Shown: positions 13,301 through 24,044, counted from the first letter of the stretch. The stretch: DNA of 64,000 nt from Schistosoma haematobium (GCF_000699445.3 NC_067198.1:25803536-25867535), one strand, 5' to 3'. Notes: a model not told the origin generated them from the sequence alone. Numbers and translations are program-made.

Positions 13301-13537
13301 AGTGTAAGTGCTTTAAGTGCCTAGTAGAAATCTTGTAGGATAAACAAGTGATCAAACCTTTGCTGACGTGCAATTTGGTGTTTTTTGAGAATTTTATTTG
13401 CCTCTTGGAGTGCCTTTTATAATTGCCACTTTCGAAAGGTTCTGTAGTACTTTTATTTTTATCCAATCTGCTGATATAGAAGACATACCGACTATCGACC
13501 TCAACCGAGACTCCTGGAAATCCAAACCAACCGACAT
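1096..13537 (-). CDS. NAA25: NAA25 homologue, NatB auxiliary subunit (12-exon gene)
   Basis: NAA25 (yeast Mdm20) is the non-catalytic, TPR-like subunit of NatB. It binds NAA20 and anchors it to the ribosome, where the complex acetylates nascent proteins starting Met-Asp, Met-Glu, Met-Asn or Met-Gln. Twelve exons, all with GT-AG borders and compatible phases except one junction (intron 2), follow the human protein in order. Landmarks are the N-terminal RLR...[10 protein letters not shown] segment, [21 protein letters not shown] and MYLPLAEKM in exon 3, [14 protein letters not shown] in exon 5, and [10 protein letters not shown] in exon 12. Introns near the 5' end are 37-44 nt, later ones up to 3.6 kb. 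The visible product is about 760 residues against about 970 in human; the shortfall is C-terminal, so exons may lie left of the window. The start ATG at 13535-13537 was chosen because it precedes the RLR segment and follows a splice-acceptor-like CAG. Introns 7 and 8 carry transposon insertions. Confidence 0.88.
1351..2167 (-). other. NAA25 intron 11, no recognised content
   Basis: 817 bases of AT-rich DNA with consensus borders. Short open frames here have no recognisable content. Confidence 0.5.
2168..2210 (-). CDS. NAA25: NAA25 exon 11 (43 nt)
   Basis: Reads [15 protein letters not shown], equivalent to human DVSEEHKKLSLEEE. Preceded by a 44-nt intron with a TTTTTATTAG acceptor; donor TTG/GTAAGC. 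Phase 2 in, 0 out. Confidence 0.72.
2255..2318 (-). CDS. NAA25: NAA25 exon 10 (64 nt)
   Basis: Reads [21 protein letters not shown] across the splice, matching human DDIPWEDLRDNRDLNVFFSW. The acceptor is ACCTCTTAG and the donor GATCA/GTAAGT. Phase 1 in, 2 out. Confidence 0.75.
2433..2485 (-). CDS. NAA25: NAA25 exon 9 (53 nt)
   Basis: Small exon between TTTTACTTTCAG and AATG/GTAAGT, reading [19 protein letters not shown] across its borders. It takes phase 2 from exon 8 and hands phase 1 to exon 10, exactly what both neighbours need. Similarity to human is weak over this loop region. Confidence 0.7.
3020..3900 (-). pseudogene. Decayed LINE reverse-transcriptase fragment in NAA25 intron 8
   Basis: Read on the minus strand in at least three broken frames, the segments [11 protein letters not shown] (about 3.8 kb), [20 protein letters not shown] and [14 protein letters not shown] (3.5-3.7 kb), then [20 protein letters not shown] (about 3.25 kb) match, in order, the reverse transcriptase of the LINE at 47 kb ([64 protein letters not shown]). 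Motif A and the YADD box are no longer recognisable. An old, antisense-to-its-relative copy lying sense to NAA25. Confidence 0.75.
4434..4724 (-). CDS. NAA25: NAA25 exon 8
   Basis: Starts after TTGTAG with (G)[20 protein letters not shown]; later [20 protein letters not shown] and [20 protein letters not shown] match human TSEYIIQAYKYGAFEKIPEF and the HFAQVRTERM region. Ends CATGA/GTAAGT, phase 2. Confidence 0.85.
5344..6132 (+). pseudogene. RTE endonuclease domain (intact 262-codon frame of a dead element)
   Basis: Apurinic-endonuclease-like domain that would nick target DNA for target-primed reverse transcription. Visible motifs: LIISETHW (metal-binding Glu), [23 protein letters not shown] (Asp/Asn), [10 protein letters not shown] and IASDHHLV (catalytic Asp-His). 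The canonical start GTWNV..T lies just upstream but carries a TAG stop at 5338-5340, so the ATG at 5344 is probably an internal Met. The frame ends shortly after LKLKLKKNW with a frameshift into the linker. Confidence 0.85.
6212..8204 (+). pseudogene. RTE linker, reverse transcriptase and tail, broken
   Basis: Four fragments in different frames: 6212-6397 ([20 protein letters not shown]), 6666-6920 ([30 protein letters not shown]), 7319-7681 ([44 protein letters not shown]) and 7659-8204 ([38 protein letters not shown] tail). The active-site FADD box survives, but stops and shifts between fragments rule out a functional enzyme. Confidence 0.85.
8376..8827 (-). CDS. NAA25: NAA25 exon 7
   Basis: Opens [20 protein letters not shown] (human ALQQHLCVVQLTRLLG), continues [55 protein letters not shown] and [15 protein letters not shown]. 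The acceptor is CTTTTTACAG and the donor TAGG/GTAAGC. Length 452 bases, phase 0 in and 2 out. Confidence 0.88.
9558..9602 (-). CDS. NAA25: NAA25 exon 6 (45 nt)
   Basis: Fifteen codons, [15 protein letters not shown], between CTCTCAACAG and TTC/GTAAGT. Corresponds to human TKFINQLLGVVPLSTP. Phase 0 on both sides, so skipping it would keep the frame. Confidence 0.8.
10830..11076 (-). CDS. NAA25: NAA25 exon 5
   Basis: Begins after ATAAAATAG with (R)[20 protein letters not shown], then [33 protein letters not shown] and [14 protein letters not shown]. It matches the human RGPHLAKLEL and YFKKFGDKPCCFTDL block, one of the most conserved parts of the family. Phase 2 in, phase 0 out at AAG/GTAAAT. 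Confidence 0.9.
12582..12759 (-). CDS. NAA25: NAA25 exon 4
   Basis: Reads [20 protein letters not shown] and then [14 protein letters not shown], aligning with the human WPECNALSRRLL...NSDDWQFYLTYF stretch. Intron 3 before it is 44 nt (12760-12803). Ends in phase 2 at CAGCG/GTAATG. Confidence 0.85.
12804..13320 (-). CDS. NAA25: NAA25 exon 3 (TPR-rich N-terminal region)
   Basis: Largest exon, 517 bases. Opens with [20 protein letters not shown], equivalent to the second helix pair of human NAA25, then [43 protein letters not shown] and [20 protein letters not shown]. The acceptor is TTTCTACTAG at 13321 and the donor ACAG/GTAAAA at 12803. Ends in phase 1. The frame is open throughout and well conserved. 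Confidence 0.88.
13358..13413 (-). CDS. NAA25: NAA25 exon 2
   Basis: Fifty-six bases encoding [18 protein letters not shown], matching AIQQADKLLKKHKDLHCA of human NAA25. The donor AAAG/GTTTGA leaves phase 2, which does not fit exon 3 (see findings). Confidence 0.7.
13451..13537 (-). CDS. NAA25: NAA25 exon 1
   Basis: Twenty-nine codons: starts [14 protein letters not shown] and ends in WIKIK. The RLRSIV part lines up with RLRPIYDYL near the human N-terminus. It ends in phase 0 at a GTACTA donor; the intron that follows (13414-13450) is 37 nt. Confidence 0.75.
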
Positions 13538-13566
13538 TCCGAAGAGACAGCTTTGAACCACGCGGC

Positions 13567-13580
13567 TCTGAAAAGCTTGA
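13567..13580 (-). promoter_or_regulatory. Candidate 5' acceptor (5'-UTR intron or trans-splice site) of NAA25
   Basis: On the minus strand AAGCTTTTCAG/AGCCGC sits 30 nt upstream of the NAA25 ATG. Flukes trans-splice a leader to part of their mRNAs at such sites; it could equally be a normal 5'-UTR intron acceptor. Confidence 0.35.
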
Positions 13581-14149
13581 ACAAATGCATTATTTGTAGT
13601 GGTAGGTAACCTTCCCCCCCAAAAGGTTCTGTTAGTCTTCAGTATTATTACTGACTAGCTTGCTTACTAGTTTCAGTGAAAATACTTTAGCATCCTCACC
13701 AGATCACAATTGGTTATGTTGTGCTACTCATCTCTCGCGACAATTAGTCAGCTTAGTTCACGTATTTTCAGACCAGTTGAATATCCTCCAAATGTATCTT
13801 CGAATCTCGTCATTCCTGACCCGTTGAATGACCAGGTTTCGGGTCTTCAATTAAAAAGATGTTGAGGACAACGGCGTTCTCAAACCATTGACATTTTTAT
13901 GTTATAACCATAGGGGAAAAATGTTCCGTGTCAATTGGCTTTCCTCTCTAGGATTAATAACCCAGTTATGTCAAACCTGGAAAATTATTGAAAAGGAAGG
14001 ATTATGTCATTACATCAAAAGGAGAATTGTGATGAAAGATTCGAAATACAGATCAGTCATCTTAATCTTCATAGGTGTATATGTCATGACAAGATAAATC
14101 GAATAAACAACTCGAGCAAATCACTGGACAACGTCAATTGAATTTCACT
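13581..14149. other. Upstream region of NAA25, no feature seen
   Basis: AT-rich; presumably contains the NAA25 promoter, but I can point to no motif. Confidence 0.3.
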
Positions 14150-14400
14150 GGACTATGTAGTCAAAACTTTTGGACATTTCTTCAGTCTTAAATAGAGTAG
14201 ACGATGTGGCGGTAAATAAATTTCCAAAATAAATGTCTCTAAGTCCTCGATATTGGATGCTGGCCACATTAGTTTTAATGGACTCACCTAGCTGAAGACG
14301 CTCGGTCATGTATACGCACTGGATCACGAGTGGGAAAGCCGTGCTCAAGATCCCCTGCAATCGCTAGCCAGTCTAGCCCAGTCGATTCTTGATATAGTGG
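14150..14400 (-). repeat. Unclassified dispersed repeat, copy 1
   Basis: The reverse complement contains TTGCAGGGGATC, CCACTCGTGATCC, GACCGAGCG and GACATTTATTTTGGAAATTT followed by TACCGCCACA. The same order of words occurs on the plus strand at 34.19-34.40 kb, and in part at 18.87-18.96 kb. The copies are diverged. The nature of the family (LTR or other) is not known. Confidence 0.5.
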
Positions 14401-17100
14401 AAATTCGCATTTTGCCATTTGGTAAATAAAGAAGGAACGAATTGAGGGAAGAAATTTCTTTTCAATTCTTGATATATTGATAGCCTATCGAATATATCTG
14501 CGAACCTCCCCGATTCTGCCTTTTGCTTTCACTTGGTGGGTTCGGCTCATATTAGAAGGTGATACTGGTTAAAACATTGTCAAATTCAATATACTTGTGG
14601 CATCTTCAAAGACAAGGTGTTATGCCCCAATATAATCTCTATTGGTACTGGTTGGTGACTAATTTAGTTGTTGCACGATAACATTTCGGTTGAATCACTT
14701 TTGTCAGTCTAGTTGACCACGGCTATAGAACCTAAACGTTCTGTTATCAGACTGCTATTTACTCACAACTTACCGAAAAGTACTCCGAATTCATAACTCA
14801 CAACGGCCTCTGAATTAACTAGCTAAAGTCGTTTCCCTTACACATTTACGGCAGCCCAGCTGTCATAAGACGCTCTCTCTATCCACCAGAAGTTTCGGTT
14901 ACTTACATCAGACATCCACTTCAGCACAAGCTCGAATATAATATCCCCCTTTACTAATACCATCTTCCTAACCTGTCGAAATAGTAAATCTGATCACGCC
15001 TCTCAAAGGGATTTAACATCCGTATCTGACTACATCAGTATATGGCTACATCAGTTGCATGCTATGGAGTATACCATCATTTGATTCCTCTCCGAAACAA
15101 CAAGGAGTCTAGACCATGGACTATCACAAATAGTCTTCGGTGAGTGATACTGAACCGTAACGGAATGACTGATCACGTAAAATGTGTCGCTGACTTAAAG
15201 AACTAATCAGAGAACGCTGAATGTTTAACAAGTCCTGAAGGTCATGGATCGCTAACGCGGTTTTATTATGTACTACAGGTTGGTCGTAATCTGTGTAACG
15301 TAACCCACTTTAATCTGTTTTCTCAAAGTGCCATATTTCTAATGGGCGTCTACCCATTCTTTAAGCCTTTTTAGGTGATGAAGGGTAGGATAAATTTACC
15401 AATCCTGTTGTCTGAATTATTACTATTCACAAACAGCTTATTGGTGTATAAGTGTTGTGAATAAACCACTTCGGGTTTTTTGGAAATGCAGTTGTACACA
15501 AGTTTCAATAATGTTTGCAGAATATTCGTCATATCTAAACAAATTCTATAGAATTTGGAAGAATATTAAGCTGACTTCAAAGAAAGAAAAGAGGAAAAAC
15601 GTGAAGGAGAGAAATGTTCAATATATAAATAATTTACCAAGCATATTAGTGAAAACAGAATAAGAATAAACGGTGATATGAGTATTACCAAACGAAAAAA
15701 AAAAATAAATGAGAAAATGAGTCGTTGATTTAGTGTAGTTTGATGGTAGAATAAGTGTTTGTGTAGTGTCATAAAAATCCTAACTAATTGGAAATGGTGA
15801 TCAAATTCAATTCAGTATGCTGAGGATAAAATGAATCCGGAAAGTTAGTTTGTCCCAGTGTAAAATTTGTGCGGTTATTGAGAAACAATGGAAAATATTT
15901 TCGACAATTTGTCAAAGCTAGTATCCTCATGGCATGGTCTGTATATACACCCCACCGGTAGATAATTGTTCGGATCAAACTCCATGGTATCCAAGTGGAG
16001 TCATATATAGCAGCAAGACATCCATTCTAAAATGTTTGAACGGGCATAAATAATTTTACCTCCTCTTATTCCATGGGATCTATCGGATCGAGGGAAAATG
16101 TAGTTTAAAGAGTCATAGGACATGGATGATTTGCACTACGTTTCTGTAATAAGTACAATGATTGGGTTTACAGGGAGTAAAATGGTTTTAAATGGCTGAC
16201 TTTATTGGAGGGAGCGGGCATTGAATGAGAGAATAGAAAGCCGAGAGGTATCATCGAGAAGCCTGTTAGAGAATGGATTATGGGCAGTAGCTCCGTGAAT
16301 ACCCATGAGATTAACTAAGGTATGAGTTTTGTTGTGAAGAGGACTAGATTCAGAAACTTTTTTATCATTTGTAATGTACTTACTGTTGCCAGCAGAGAAG
16401 CCAGTGGAAGTGCATAAAAAGTCTCCTGATTGTTATCGACTTTTACATCTGGTAGAAGCATTGTGCACATCTTGAGAGCAGAACCAATAAGGTTATCAGG
16501 TTTGTTTATGAGACCAAGTAACCACTTATACTTGGTGGATGTGTAACATGTTTCAGACGTTTGTTTCCAAGGTTTGTGGCTGCTTTTAGCTCCCATGTAA
16601 TTTAGAGAGAATCCAGTGTTAATTAGGTTTAAATATATCAATGTCTAGTGCGTGGTCAGTGTTAGTTATGCCCATAACTAACCAATCAAGTCGTTATTTG
16701 GGCGCCCACCACCATGTCAATCTGGCCCGAAGTATCTGTAGACTATCCCTGTTGCATGTGACCTGTCAAATAAAAGACATTATTATCCTATTATAATAGC
16801 CTGACTTACAATTTTCATTCATTTCTATATGATACGCTCTACTGGTCGGTATGTTTTTGCGTCCCACATTACTAATGCGATTCCTTTTTTATTTTACCAA
16901 TGCAGTTTTCTTATGCTTAGGAATGGATAAAGTTTAATTCAAGATGTTTTTTATTCTGACCGCAGTTTTCACATAGACTATGGTGTCGCCAGTATCGCGT
17001 TTACATTTCTAATCGATTATCTGTAGAACAACTTAAACCACACAGTCAGTTATACAATATCTATAGATATTTTCCCCGTTATTCGTTTCACATTTACTGC
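14401..17100. other. Intergenic, no recognised gene
   Basis: No frame with conserved content. A 108-codon minus-strand frame at 16315-16641 and short plus-strand frames near 15.5 kb show nothing I recognise. Confidence 0.35.
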
Positions 17101-17129
17101 AACTGGGTGTTGCAATGACGGGAATTTGA

Positions 17130-17790
17130 ACTTTATTAACTAATTCATAGTCAGCACAACTGTTCATCGTCAGATCTATATCAACATTTTTAGAGGAATG
17201 GACGTCATTTGGGTTGAAGTTACTTTATTCTAGGTTCTGAATTTTAAGAGATTCAAGAGAGTTTATTAATGGCGGCCTACCTAAAAACTGAGATTTTTTC
17301 TCAGAACCAGACCTAATTTTATGACATTTGGGATCAGGAAACGTTTAAGACATTGATGCTAGTGCCTTTCCTGCTTTTTGCTCCCATGGTGTTCTATGAG
17401 AAAGATTCTTAACATTCCTGAAAATCTTTTTTTAATGATGGTATTGGATAAAATTGGAAATCCACTGGCGTTTACAGGTGTTTTGAACTTGAATAATATC
17501 GGTAAATACAAGCTAGGTTGACTTGTTTTCATTCTTGTGCATACACATTGTACGTATTTCATGTTTCTGGTTGTAAGCGGCTTAGACCTAATAGTTTTAG
17601 AACGTGTTCTTGTTATATCAAACACGATTACATTGCAGGATCGTCTTATTCTTTCAAACACCTCTGAATCAACATGATCCAGGAAATTATTTATGTCGCC
17701 CATTTGATCTGCAATTTCTGAGAGGTTTGGGTTGACAAGATACTTAGGCGAATCGAGAATATTCACGTCATTTTGCTTATGTCATCCATA
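17130..17790 (-). pseudogene. Possible LINE ORF1-like fragment
   Basis: A 135-codon minus-strand frame (17359-17766) reads NNFLDHVDSEVFERIRRSCN, VIVFDITRTRSK, MKYVQCVCTRMKTSQPSLYL and PILFKFKTPVNASGF. The spacing of C-x-R-x-K and PILFKF, and the preceding Asp/Val-rich segment, resemble the first ORF of CR1-like fluke LINEs. Downstream (17.13-17.33 kb) the segment SGSEKKSQFLGRPPLINS in another frame fits the variable end of such an ORF. It could instead be an unrelated degenerate gene; the call is from pattern alone. Confidence 0.35.
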
Positions 17791-18849
17791 TAGTTGTCAT
17801 CATGGTTTACCAACAGAGTCTTTAACATATTTGGAATGGCTTGTATGTTTCGGGATGAGTCGAGTAGCACGACTCGTTATATCCACCGTGAATAGTGTCT
17901 ACAGAAGTGTTTGATCATGAACGTTTCATACATTTGGTTAGACGCCTGGAGTCAGAAGCTTTCTTTTTTTGAGGCATAATTGAAAAGTGAGTAGTAGCAG
18001 ATGAATTAAGGGAAGTGTTGAAATAAAAACAGGAGTGCGAAGATTAGGTTGGAGGAATTAAGATTGTTCGGAAATCATGAACTGTGTTTAGGGCAAGTTT
18101 AAGAGTATCGTGATCTTCAATAAAAGTGACAAATGGAAGGGGAAGAAGTGGCTGGAAGATCATAGTAGTGACGTAGTATATAGGTATACGTTTGAATGTA
18201 AAATAGAACAAAACTGTGCGTACTGGATAAATTTTACTCTCGAGATTACGTGAGAAGATCTGTTTCATATAATACAGCAACCTAGACAGGTCGATATTCG
18301 GTATCAAACGATCCTAATGGGTGGTGTATATGACATATATATAAACTGAAAGCCTGCGCTAGTTAAAATTGTAGAGTGCAGTGGTATGTAGATTTAAAGA
18401 GGATTAATGCCAACTAGAATTAATACTACACTTTATGACCCAAATATGTGAAACGGTGTTCTCGGTTAAAGTACTGACCAAAACCGATAACAGACTCACT
18501 GCACTGAACAAGTAGTTACGAAAAACTGAATAATAGCATCCAAATAAAATTTAAACGTTATTTTATTAAATAGCGTATGAAGTGTTGAGTATGATGCCTC
18601 AGATATGACTCTACTTTTTAGTGTTAGACTAAAGTCTGAATCGAGCCAGTAAATCCAGAAAGTATGTGGATTTTGACTTCCAAACACAACATAAGGTGCA
18701 AAATCTCTTCTTATTCAATGAGTCGAAGGCCAAAACAACCAAACTCGGGGATGAAGGAATGTTAAAGTATATTTAGACGAAATGTCAGTTTATCGAAGTG
18801 CAAGAAATTGCGACTGTCGATTTATAGTAGGAGATGTACTACCGGCTAT
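17791..18849. other. Intergenic, no recognised feature
   Basis: No conserved frame or repeat recognised. Confidence 0.3.
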
Positions 18850-19110
18850 GCTGAGATAAGAAGTTAGGTAGATGTTTGACCGAGCAATTTCAGCTAGCAC
18901 TGTCGATGGCTTACAAAACTATTTATCTTGGGGACTTGTTTATCCTACTTAGGTAGCACCGGGAGATCCGAGTGCCAAATCAAGCCCTATGAAACCGTAT
19001 GTTATAAACCGTAAGGCTATTCGGTCGGCTTTTGACGCGTCGCAGAGCTATGAATAAACAGTCCATTACAATACATTTACAGCTGGAAAGGGAGGAATAG
19101 TCCCCTCGAT
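18850..19110 (+). repeat. Unclassified LTR-like repeat, partial match to the 14.2- and 34.3-kb copies
   Basis: Contains GGCTTACAAAACTATTTATC and GGGGACTTGTTTATCC (related to the 34.3-kb copy), then CACCGGGAGATCCGAGTGCC and, near 19.0 kb, TATAAACCG and ATGAATAAACAGTCC, which look like a TATA box and a poly(A) signal as in an LTR. No partner LTR was found. Confidence 0.35.
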
Positions 19111-20176
19111 CCATTAGCTTTTGAATGATGGGTAGTCATTGGAACACCTGTTATCCTCGAAAGTTGAGAGAGTAGAAGAGCTGAAATTCAAACTGGCGTC
19201 TACTTTGCGACGTATTTCGCTTGATCACTGACGTATGACTCATTTCACTGTTGAATCAAATGTGTCTACAGAGATAATAAGTTCCCTCATTCCGAACAAA
19301 GTTTCTGTTGCCGATTCGCATTCTAATTAAATATCGTGGATGAGCTTGTCTAAACTTAATTGACCAGCTAGCTTTTCATGCTGAAGTACAACATTTTTCT
19401 CGGTTTCGTAGAGTGCTAAAATATCACTATGTTTACGCGCAGACGTTGAGGAAAACCCTCCTAGTGTGTATTTCGTTCTGACCACTACCTTGATGGTTCA
19501 TCCTATTTATTGCTGCTCTTATTGTTGTATGAATTTCATATATTCGTCTCCCCTCTTGCTTTATTTGCAAGCTTTAGCCGTACATCTCCAACAAATCTTT
19601 GATCTTAACTAACTCCTTGATGATACTCAGTCTTTTACCAGCTGTTTATCTGTATTTTGTTTAACACTGTTTTAAGAAGGTCGCCTTATTGGACCACTGT
19701 GTTGCACGAATTATTAGCGTTTACTTGGGAGTAGGAGTGATCTGACACAACAATACAACAGTCAGGACCAGTAAATGCCTCTGGAGCAAGAACGCAAAGT
19801 ACTAGGATAACAGATATATATTTGGAAATTAGAAGACGCGGTTCGGGTACAAAAGGGAAGGCTTATTACAAAATAGTTTTATCCATCGGCCTAAAGTTTC
19901 AACCCGCATAGGTCTTGTTCCTGTTCTTCCAGCACATTTACTCTTTTCTGCCCTGCAATAAGAAAAACAGACCCACGTTAGTAACGTCACATGTAATGGT
20001 TTTTGATACTGTCACAGCTGTACTTTGGTCGCTGCTTTGTAAATTGACTGCTTATGTTGATTGATTTTGAAGCATGTTCCCTGTTTGTTTTAGAAACGTT
20101 TGCTTCCAGTTACAGTGAGTGATTTTACTTCCTACATAATATACTGAATCAATCTCTTTTTTCTCTAAGCGGGATA
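19111..20176. other. Intergenic, no recognised feature
   Basis: AT-rich without conserved frames or recognised repeats. Confidence 0.3.
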
Positions 20177-21500
20177 TTATTGCTTGCTTGTTTCGGTACC
20201 ATTTTGGATAGAGCAAGAGGCTAGGTGGTCGACCAGTTGATCCAACTTTCTTTTGAAAGCGTCAACATATGGAGTGCTAACCACGTGTTGAGTTAGTAAA
20301 TTCCATTTGTTGATGATTCCGTGGGATAGTCGATGGTCAGCTGACAAGGAGTTTGCTATACGTTTGTGAACTTTTTTGGAACATCTCCGTAAATTCCCCT
20401 GTTTTGGAAGACAAGATAAGTAAGGCCATATCAGATGCAAATTGATCACCAAGCAATTTAAAAACTGTGATTCACTCGCTCTTGAATCTTTGATATGACA
20501 ATGGAAATAGCCTTAGTTTAGTCAGTCGAGCATCGTACAGGAGCTTTGCTGTTTCGGGAATCAACTAAGTTGCGGTTCTGTGAAGCTTTTCCAACAGCTC
20601 ACTGTCTCTTTTTGGACAGGAACTAGCGGCTTGTATGCAACACGTGAGTTTAGGACACATGAATGCCATATACAAAGTCAAAAATATTTCAGCGTCGACT
20701 TGTAAGCACTTATCGGCAATTGCTAGATTTCAGATCAGTCAGATATTTTCCTCACGTCATTATGAAGCTCTTAACTACCACCTTCACTTTTATTGCTCTC
20801 CATATCTTGACGTCTTCAGCATATAACACAACATTGATGGTAATATACAAGAACGCACAAGAGGAACAACGATGGCCCCGAAACTACTCTGAAACACTGC
20901 GCTAAGCAAAGTTTACCAGCTAGACAACTTCGAGTTCACCTATACTCTTTGTTTGCGCCCAACTAGGAGGTATTTTATCTACAATAATAAATTGTCTCCT
21001 ACTCCTCTATTAATTAACTTATATAACGATCGTTTGTAGGGGTCTTTGTCAAAAACCTTACTGAAATAAAGGTAGCTTACACCTACAAGTAACGTTCGGT
21101 CTTTAAGAGCTCACCAACTTCCACGAACTACTAATAAGTTAGTAAAACAGGAATAACCCGTTCTATAACCATTCCGCTTTTCAGAAAGAATCCAGTTTTC
21201 GTCGAAATAGTCATAGAACTCCTTATGAATAACCTTTTACAAACTTTTGACGACCACATCGATTAGGCTTACAGGTCCATAGTTTTCAAATTTGTGTCTA
21301 GTATCTGTTTTGAAAACAGGACTTACTATGGAGTTCTGACAGTCTACAGACAGGCATTCTACAGACTCCTCAATAATTTTTCATTTGTATGACTTTTTAG
21401 ACCTACTAAGGACGGTGTTCCTGATCAAACTGTGAAAAACACGTTGGAAATAAGCTGAGTCGTGATGGTCCATAATGAGGACGCTAAATGGATGTTACAT
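20177..21500 (-). pseudogene. CR1-like LINE reverse transcriptase remnant
   Basis: Minus strand, in several frames. From 21.33 kb downwards: VFKTDTRHKFENYGPVSLID, DYFDENWILSEK, YSCFTNLLVVRGSW and SYLYFSKVFDK match the fingers and motif A region of CR1-type reverse transcriptases (usual forms ENYRPVSL and FSKAFDKVP). From 20.58 kb: RDSELLEKLHRTAT, YDARLTKLRLFPLSYQRF and, in the frame 20177-20452, HRLSHGIINKWNLLTQHVV and VDAFKRKLDQLVDHL form the usual C-terminus. Stops interrupt all parts, and about 500 bases in the middle (motif B, FADD) are not recognisable. Confidence 0.75.
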
Positions 21501-24044
21501 TTTATTTGTTGCAGACTGGGATTTCTTAGTAGACATATTCAAGAAACTGCTGGTGCCGTCTGATTCTAACGCGTAACAATTTACAACTTTAGCATTACAG
21601 TATGAACAAGAGACTTACTTTTGATTGGAGACTGAGCTTCGCAGATGAGACCACTTACTAAATCACATAAATGAGTGCATGGAATTAAAAGTTAGTATTT
21701 GTATTTACATGGAAAATAATCAAACTCGTTTCACAATGATCTGGCTTGTGAACATGGTACAAAATCATATCGTCAAATTGACATGGTAACCAGGCCAAGA
21801 ATTTCCTGTTCGACCAGTATATATCTATACCCATGTTCTCTTAAACAAGGAACTAGTATGGAATGTCTCACTGAAATTGTTCTAAATCTGACCTATCTAT
21901 CTGTGGATTTTCGTCGCTCAACAAGCCAAACAGTTATCCACCGTCCACAACCAATCTAAACGCAATATCCACTTACAACAAGAAATTGTTCACACAAAGT
22001 CTGTGTAATTTTGCTTGTTATGAAAATGACGATGACGACCATAATGGCACGATACACGGAATATCTGAAACTCTAATACGTTTTACTAGCTGATATTTGA
22101 ATAGGTCTTGGAGTATAATCTGGGACAAAATGATAAGTTTGTATGGACAAGTTGCCAATCAAAATGTAACACTAGTCCAGAATGCCTCGTCAACTACCTC
22201 CAACCAACCACCATCAAATAAATTGGGAAACCAATTCTAGTAAATGAGTAACACTTGAAGTAACCCAAACCCGTTACGTGTGAAGTGATTAGAGATTACC
22301 CACAAATGTACTCACGTGAAATCAGTAAAGTGATGCCGTTTATTAGAAGGTTGTATTTCTGCAACAAATTACTTCCAAACTCAACTTTTCTGAGGAACAC
22401 GTTTATTTGAACGTTTTTCTACGTACTGTTTTGATGGGAAACTAAACGGAGTGAACTGAAACATTCTCATAAGCACTTTCAGTTGGGTTACATTTAAGTA
22501 ACATAATTGCGTTTTGTGATCCATTTTTTATACTATCGAAGGAGTGTAGCTTACTGAAAGCATGTACAAAGAAAGGTAACCTAAATGGTTTTCACCAAGA
22601 AATACACCTTACTTACCTCACCTACAAGCTCTACATTTATAACCCGTGAAGTACAGATAAATCTTTGAAAACTTCATAAAACGGTTTGCAATCTGATGTC
22701 TGATTATTACAGATGTTAAGGGTGGTAAAATGTCAGTCTATTTTTGGATATTCGTTGGAAAACTGACCATATTCTGCTAACAATCCTGTTTCGGCAGACA
22801 AGCGTATTTCAGGCTGGAGAATTCGAACGAACCAATCAGACTACGGTGTCAAGTTCACTCTTGCATTATAGATTATGTCAGTTCGTGATGAGAACTCCGA
22901 TAATTCACTTATGAATATTCATTAGTCTTGTTAATTTCGTTTGCCATTTATAACTGCCTCACGTTATTTATCCAAAGTAACTTCGTAACCAAAAGTTTTT
23001 TCTTGTTGACTTAAGTGTAGTTAAGCATTATCCAAACACTTTTCTTCCACTGAGCGAGGTACAGTCCTTAATGCAATATGGCGGAATGCCAAGACGTTCA
23101 AGGTCTGCAAACGCAGACTGAGAAATGCGATGTAAGTGATTATCTGCAAATTAAGCCTCTTAATCGTTCTATTGTTGATATAAACACTCTGAATTTAGAC
23201 GTATAGTAGATAAAAAGCCTTTAAACACTTTTCGGAAATTAAAAGGGTTTGTTTTAACAAAGAAAGAATAAATGAATTCGATCTCCATTCAGCGGAAATT
23301 TCCGATAATTGGCTTAGTTGTCATGACGAAATACACATTCTAGACACATCGTAATCTATTCTGATGCATTCTATCTTCTCATTTAAAGTGTGCAGCTGAA
23401 CACTTCTACAGAATACATTTGAGCTGGGGTGGGGATGACATATTTGATGATATATATTTGTGTTCCGGTGTTCCTCGACCTTCTTTAGTTCTTAACTGTA
23501 TGGTACGAATCTCTTCGATTATCCTGTTTTCTACCTCAAGGATCGTGTGGTTTAGAGCCAATATCACTACGATTTTGCTAAAAGATAACACGAAGCTACT
23601 ACATTATGGAGTGTTTCGCCTTCTAACAATAGCTGTAAGAGTGAGAGAGATACGTTAAGCTGTGAGCTATCGAGCACATCTTACGTGCCCACGGGTATTT
23701 TGAATGAATTTCTTCTTTAGCTGTGAACAGCAATTTTGTGTTCTCTTGTCAATTTTCATGAGATTTGTAATTGTCTTGTAGCCGATATTGCAGTACGTAA
23801 TAGTATGACTTAGTTGTTTTCCACATTCTGAGTGAATGTTAGGTCACTTTTTGCGTGGTTTTTGTATCTATCTTAACTCAACCAAGTAAGATTACTGTTA
23901 AATTATTTGAAGCTGAACCGGGCTTTAAAACTCGTAACATATGATTTGCCACCATAAAGGTTACTGGCGAACAAGGACGTTCATAAGTTGCTTAGTTAAT
24001 GTACGTTGAAACAATATTGAGTTTAATCATTATTAAACATTATG
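21501..24044. other. Intergenic, no recognised gene
   Basis: Two overlapping antisense frames at 23.4-23.66 kb have no recognisable content. The 5' part of the CR1-like remnant may extend in here, too decayed to read. Confidence 0.35.

Noticed and set aside
16315..16641. 108-codon minus-strand open frame
   Set aside because: No motif recognised; it lies downstream of the ORF1-like fragment and could be decayed transposon DNA, but nothing supports a call.
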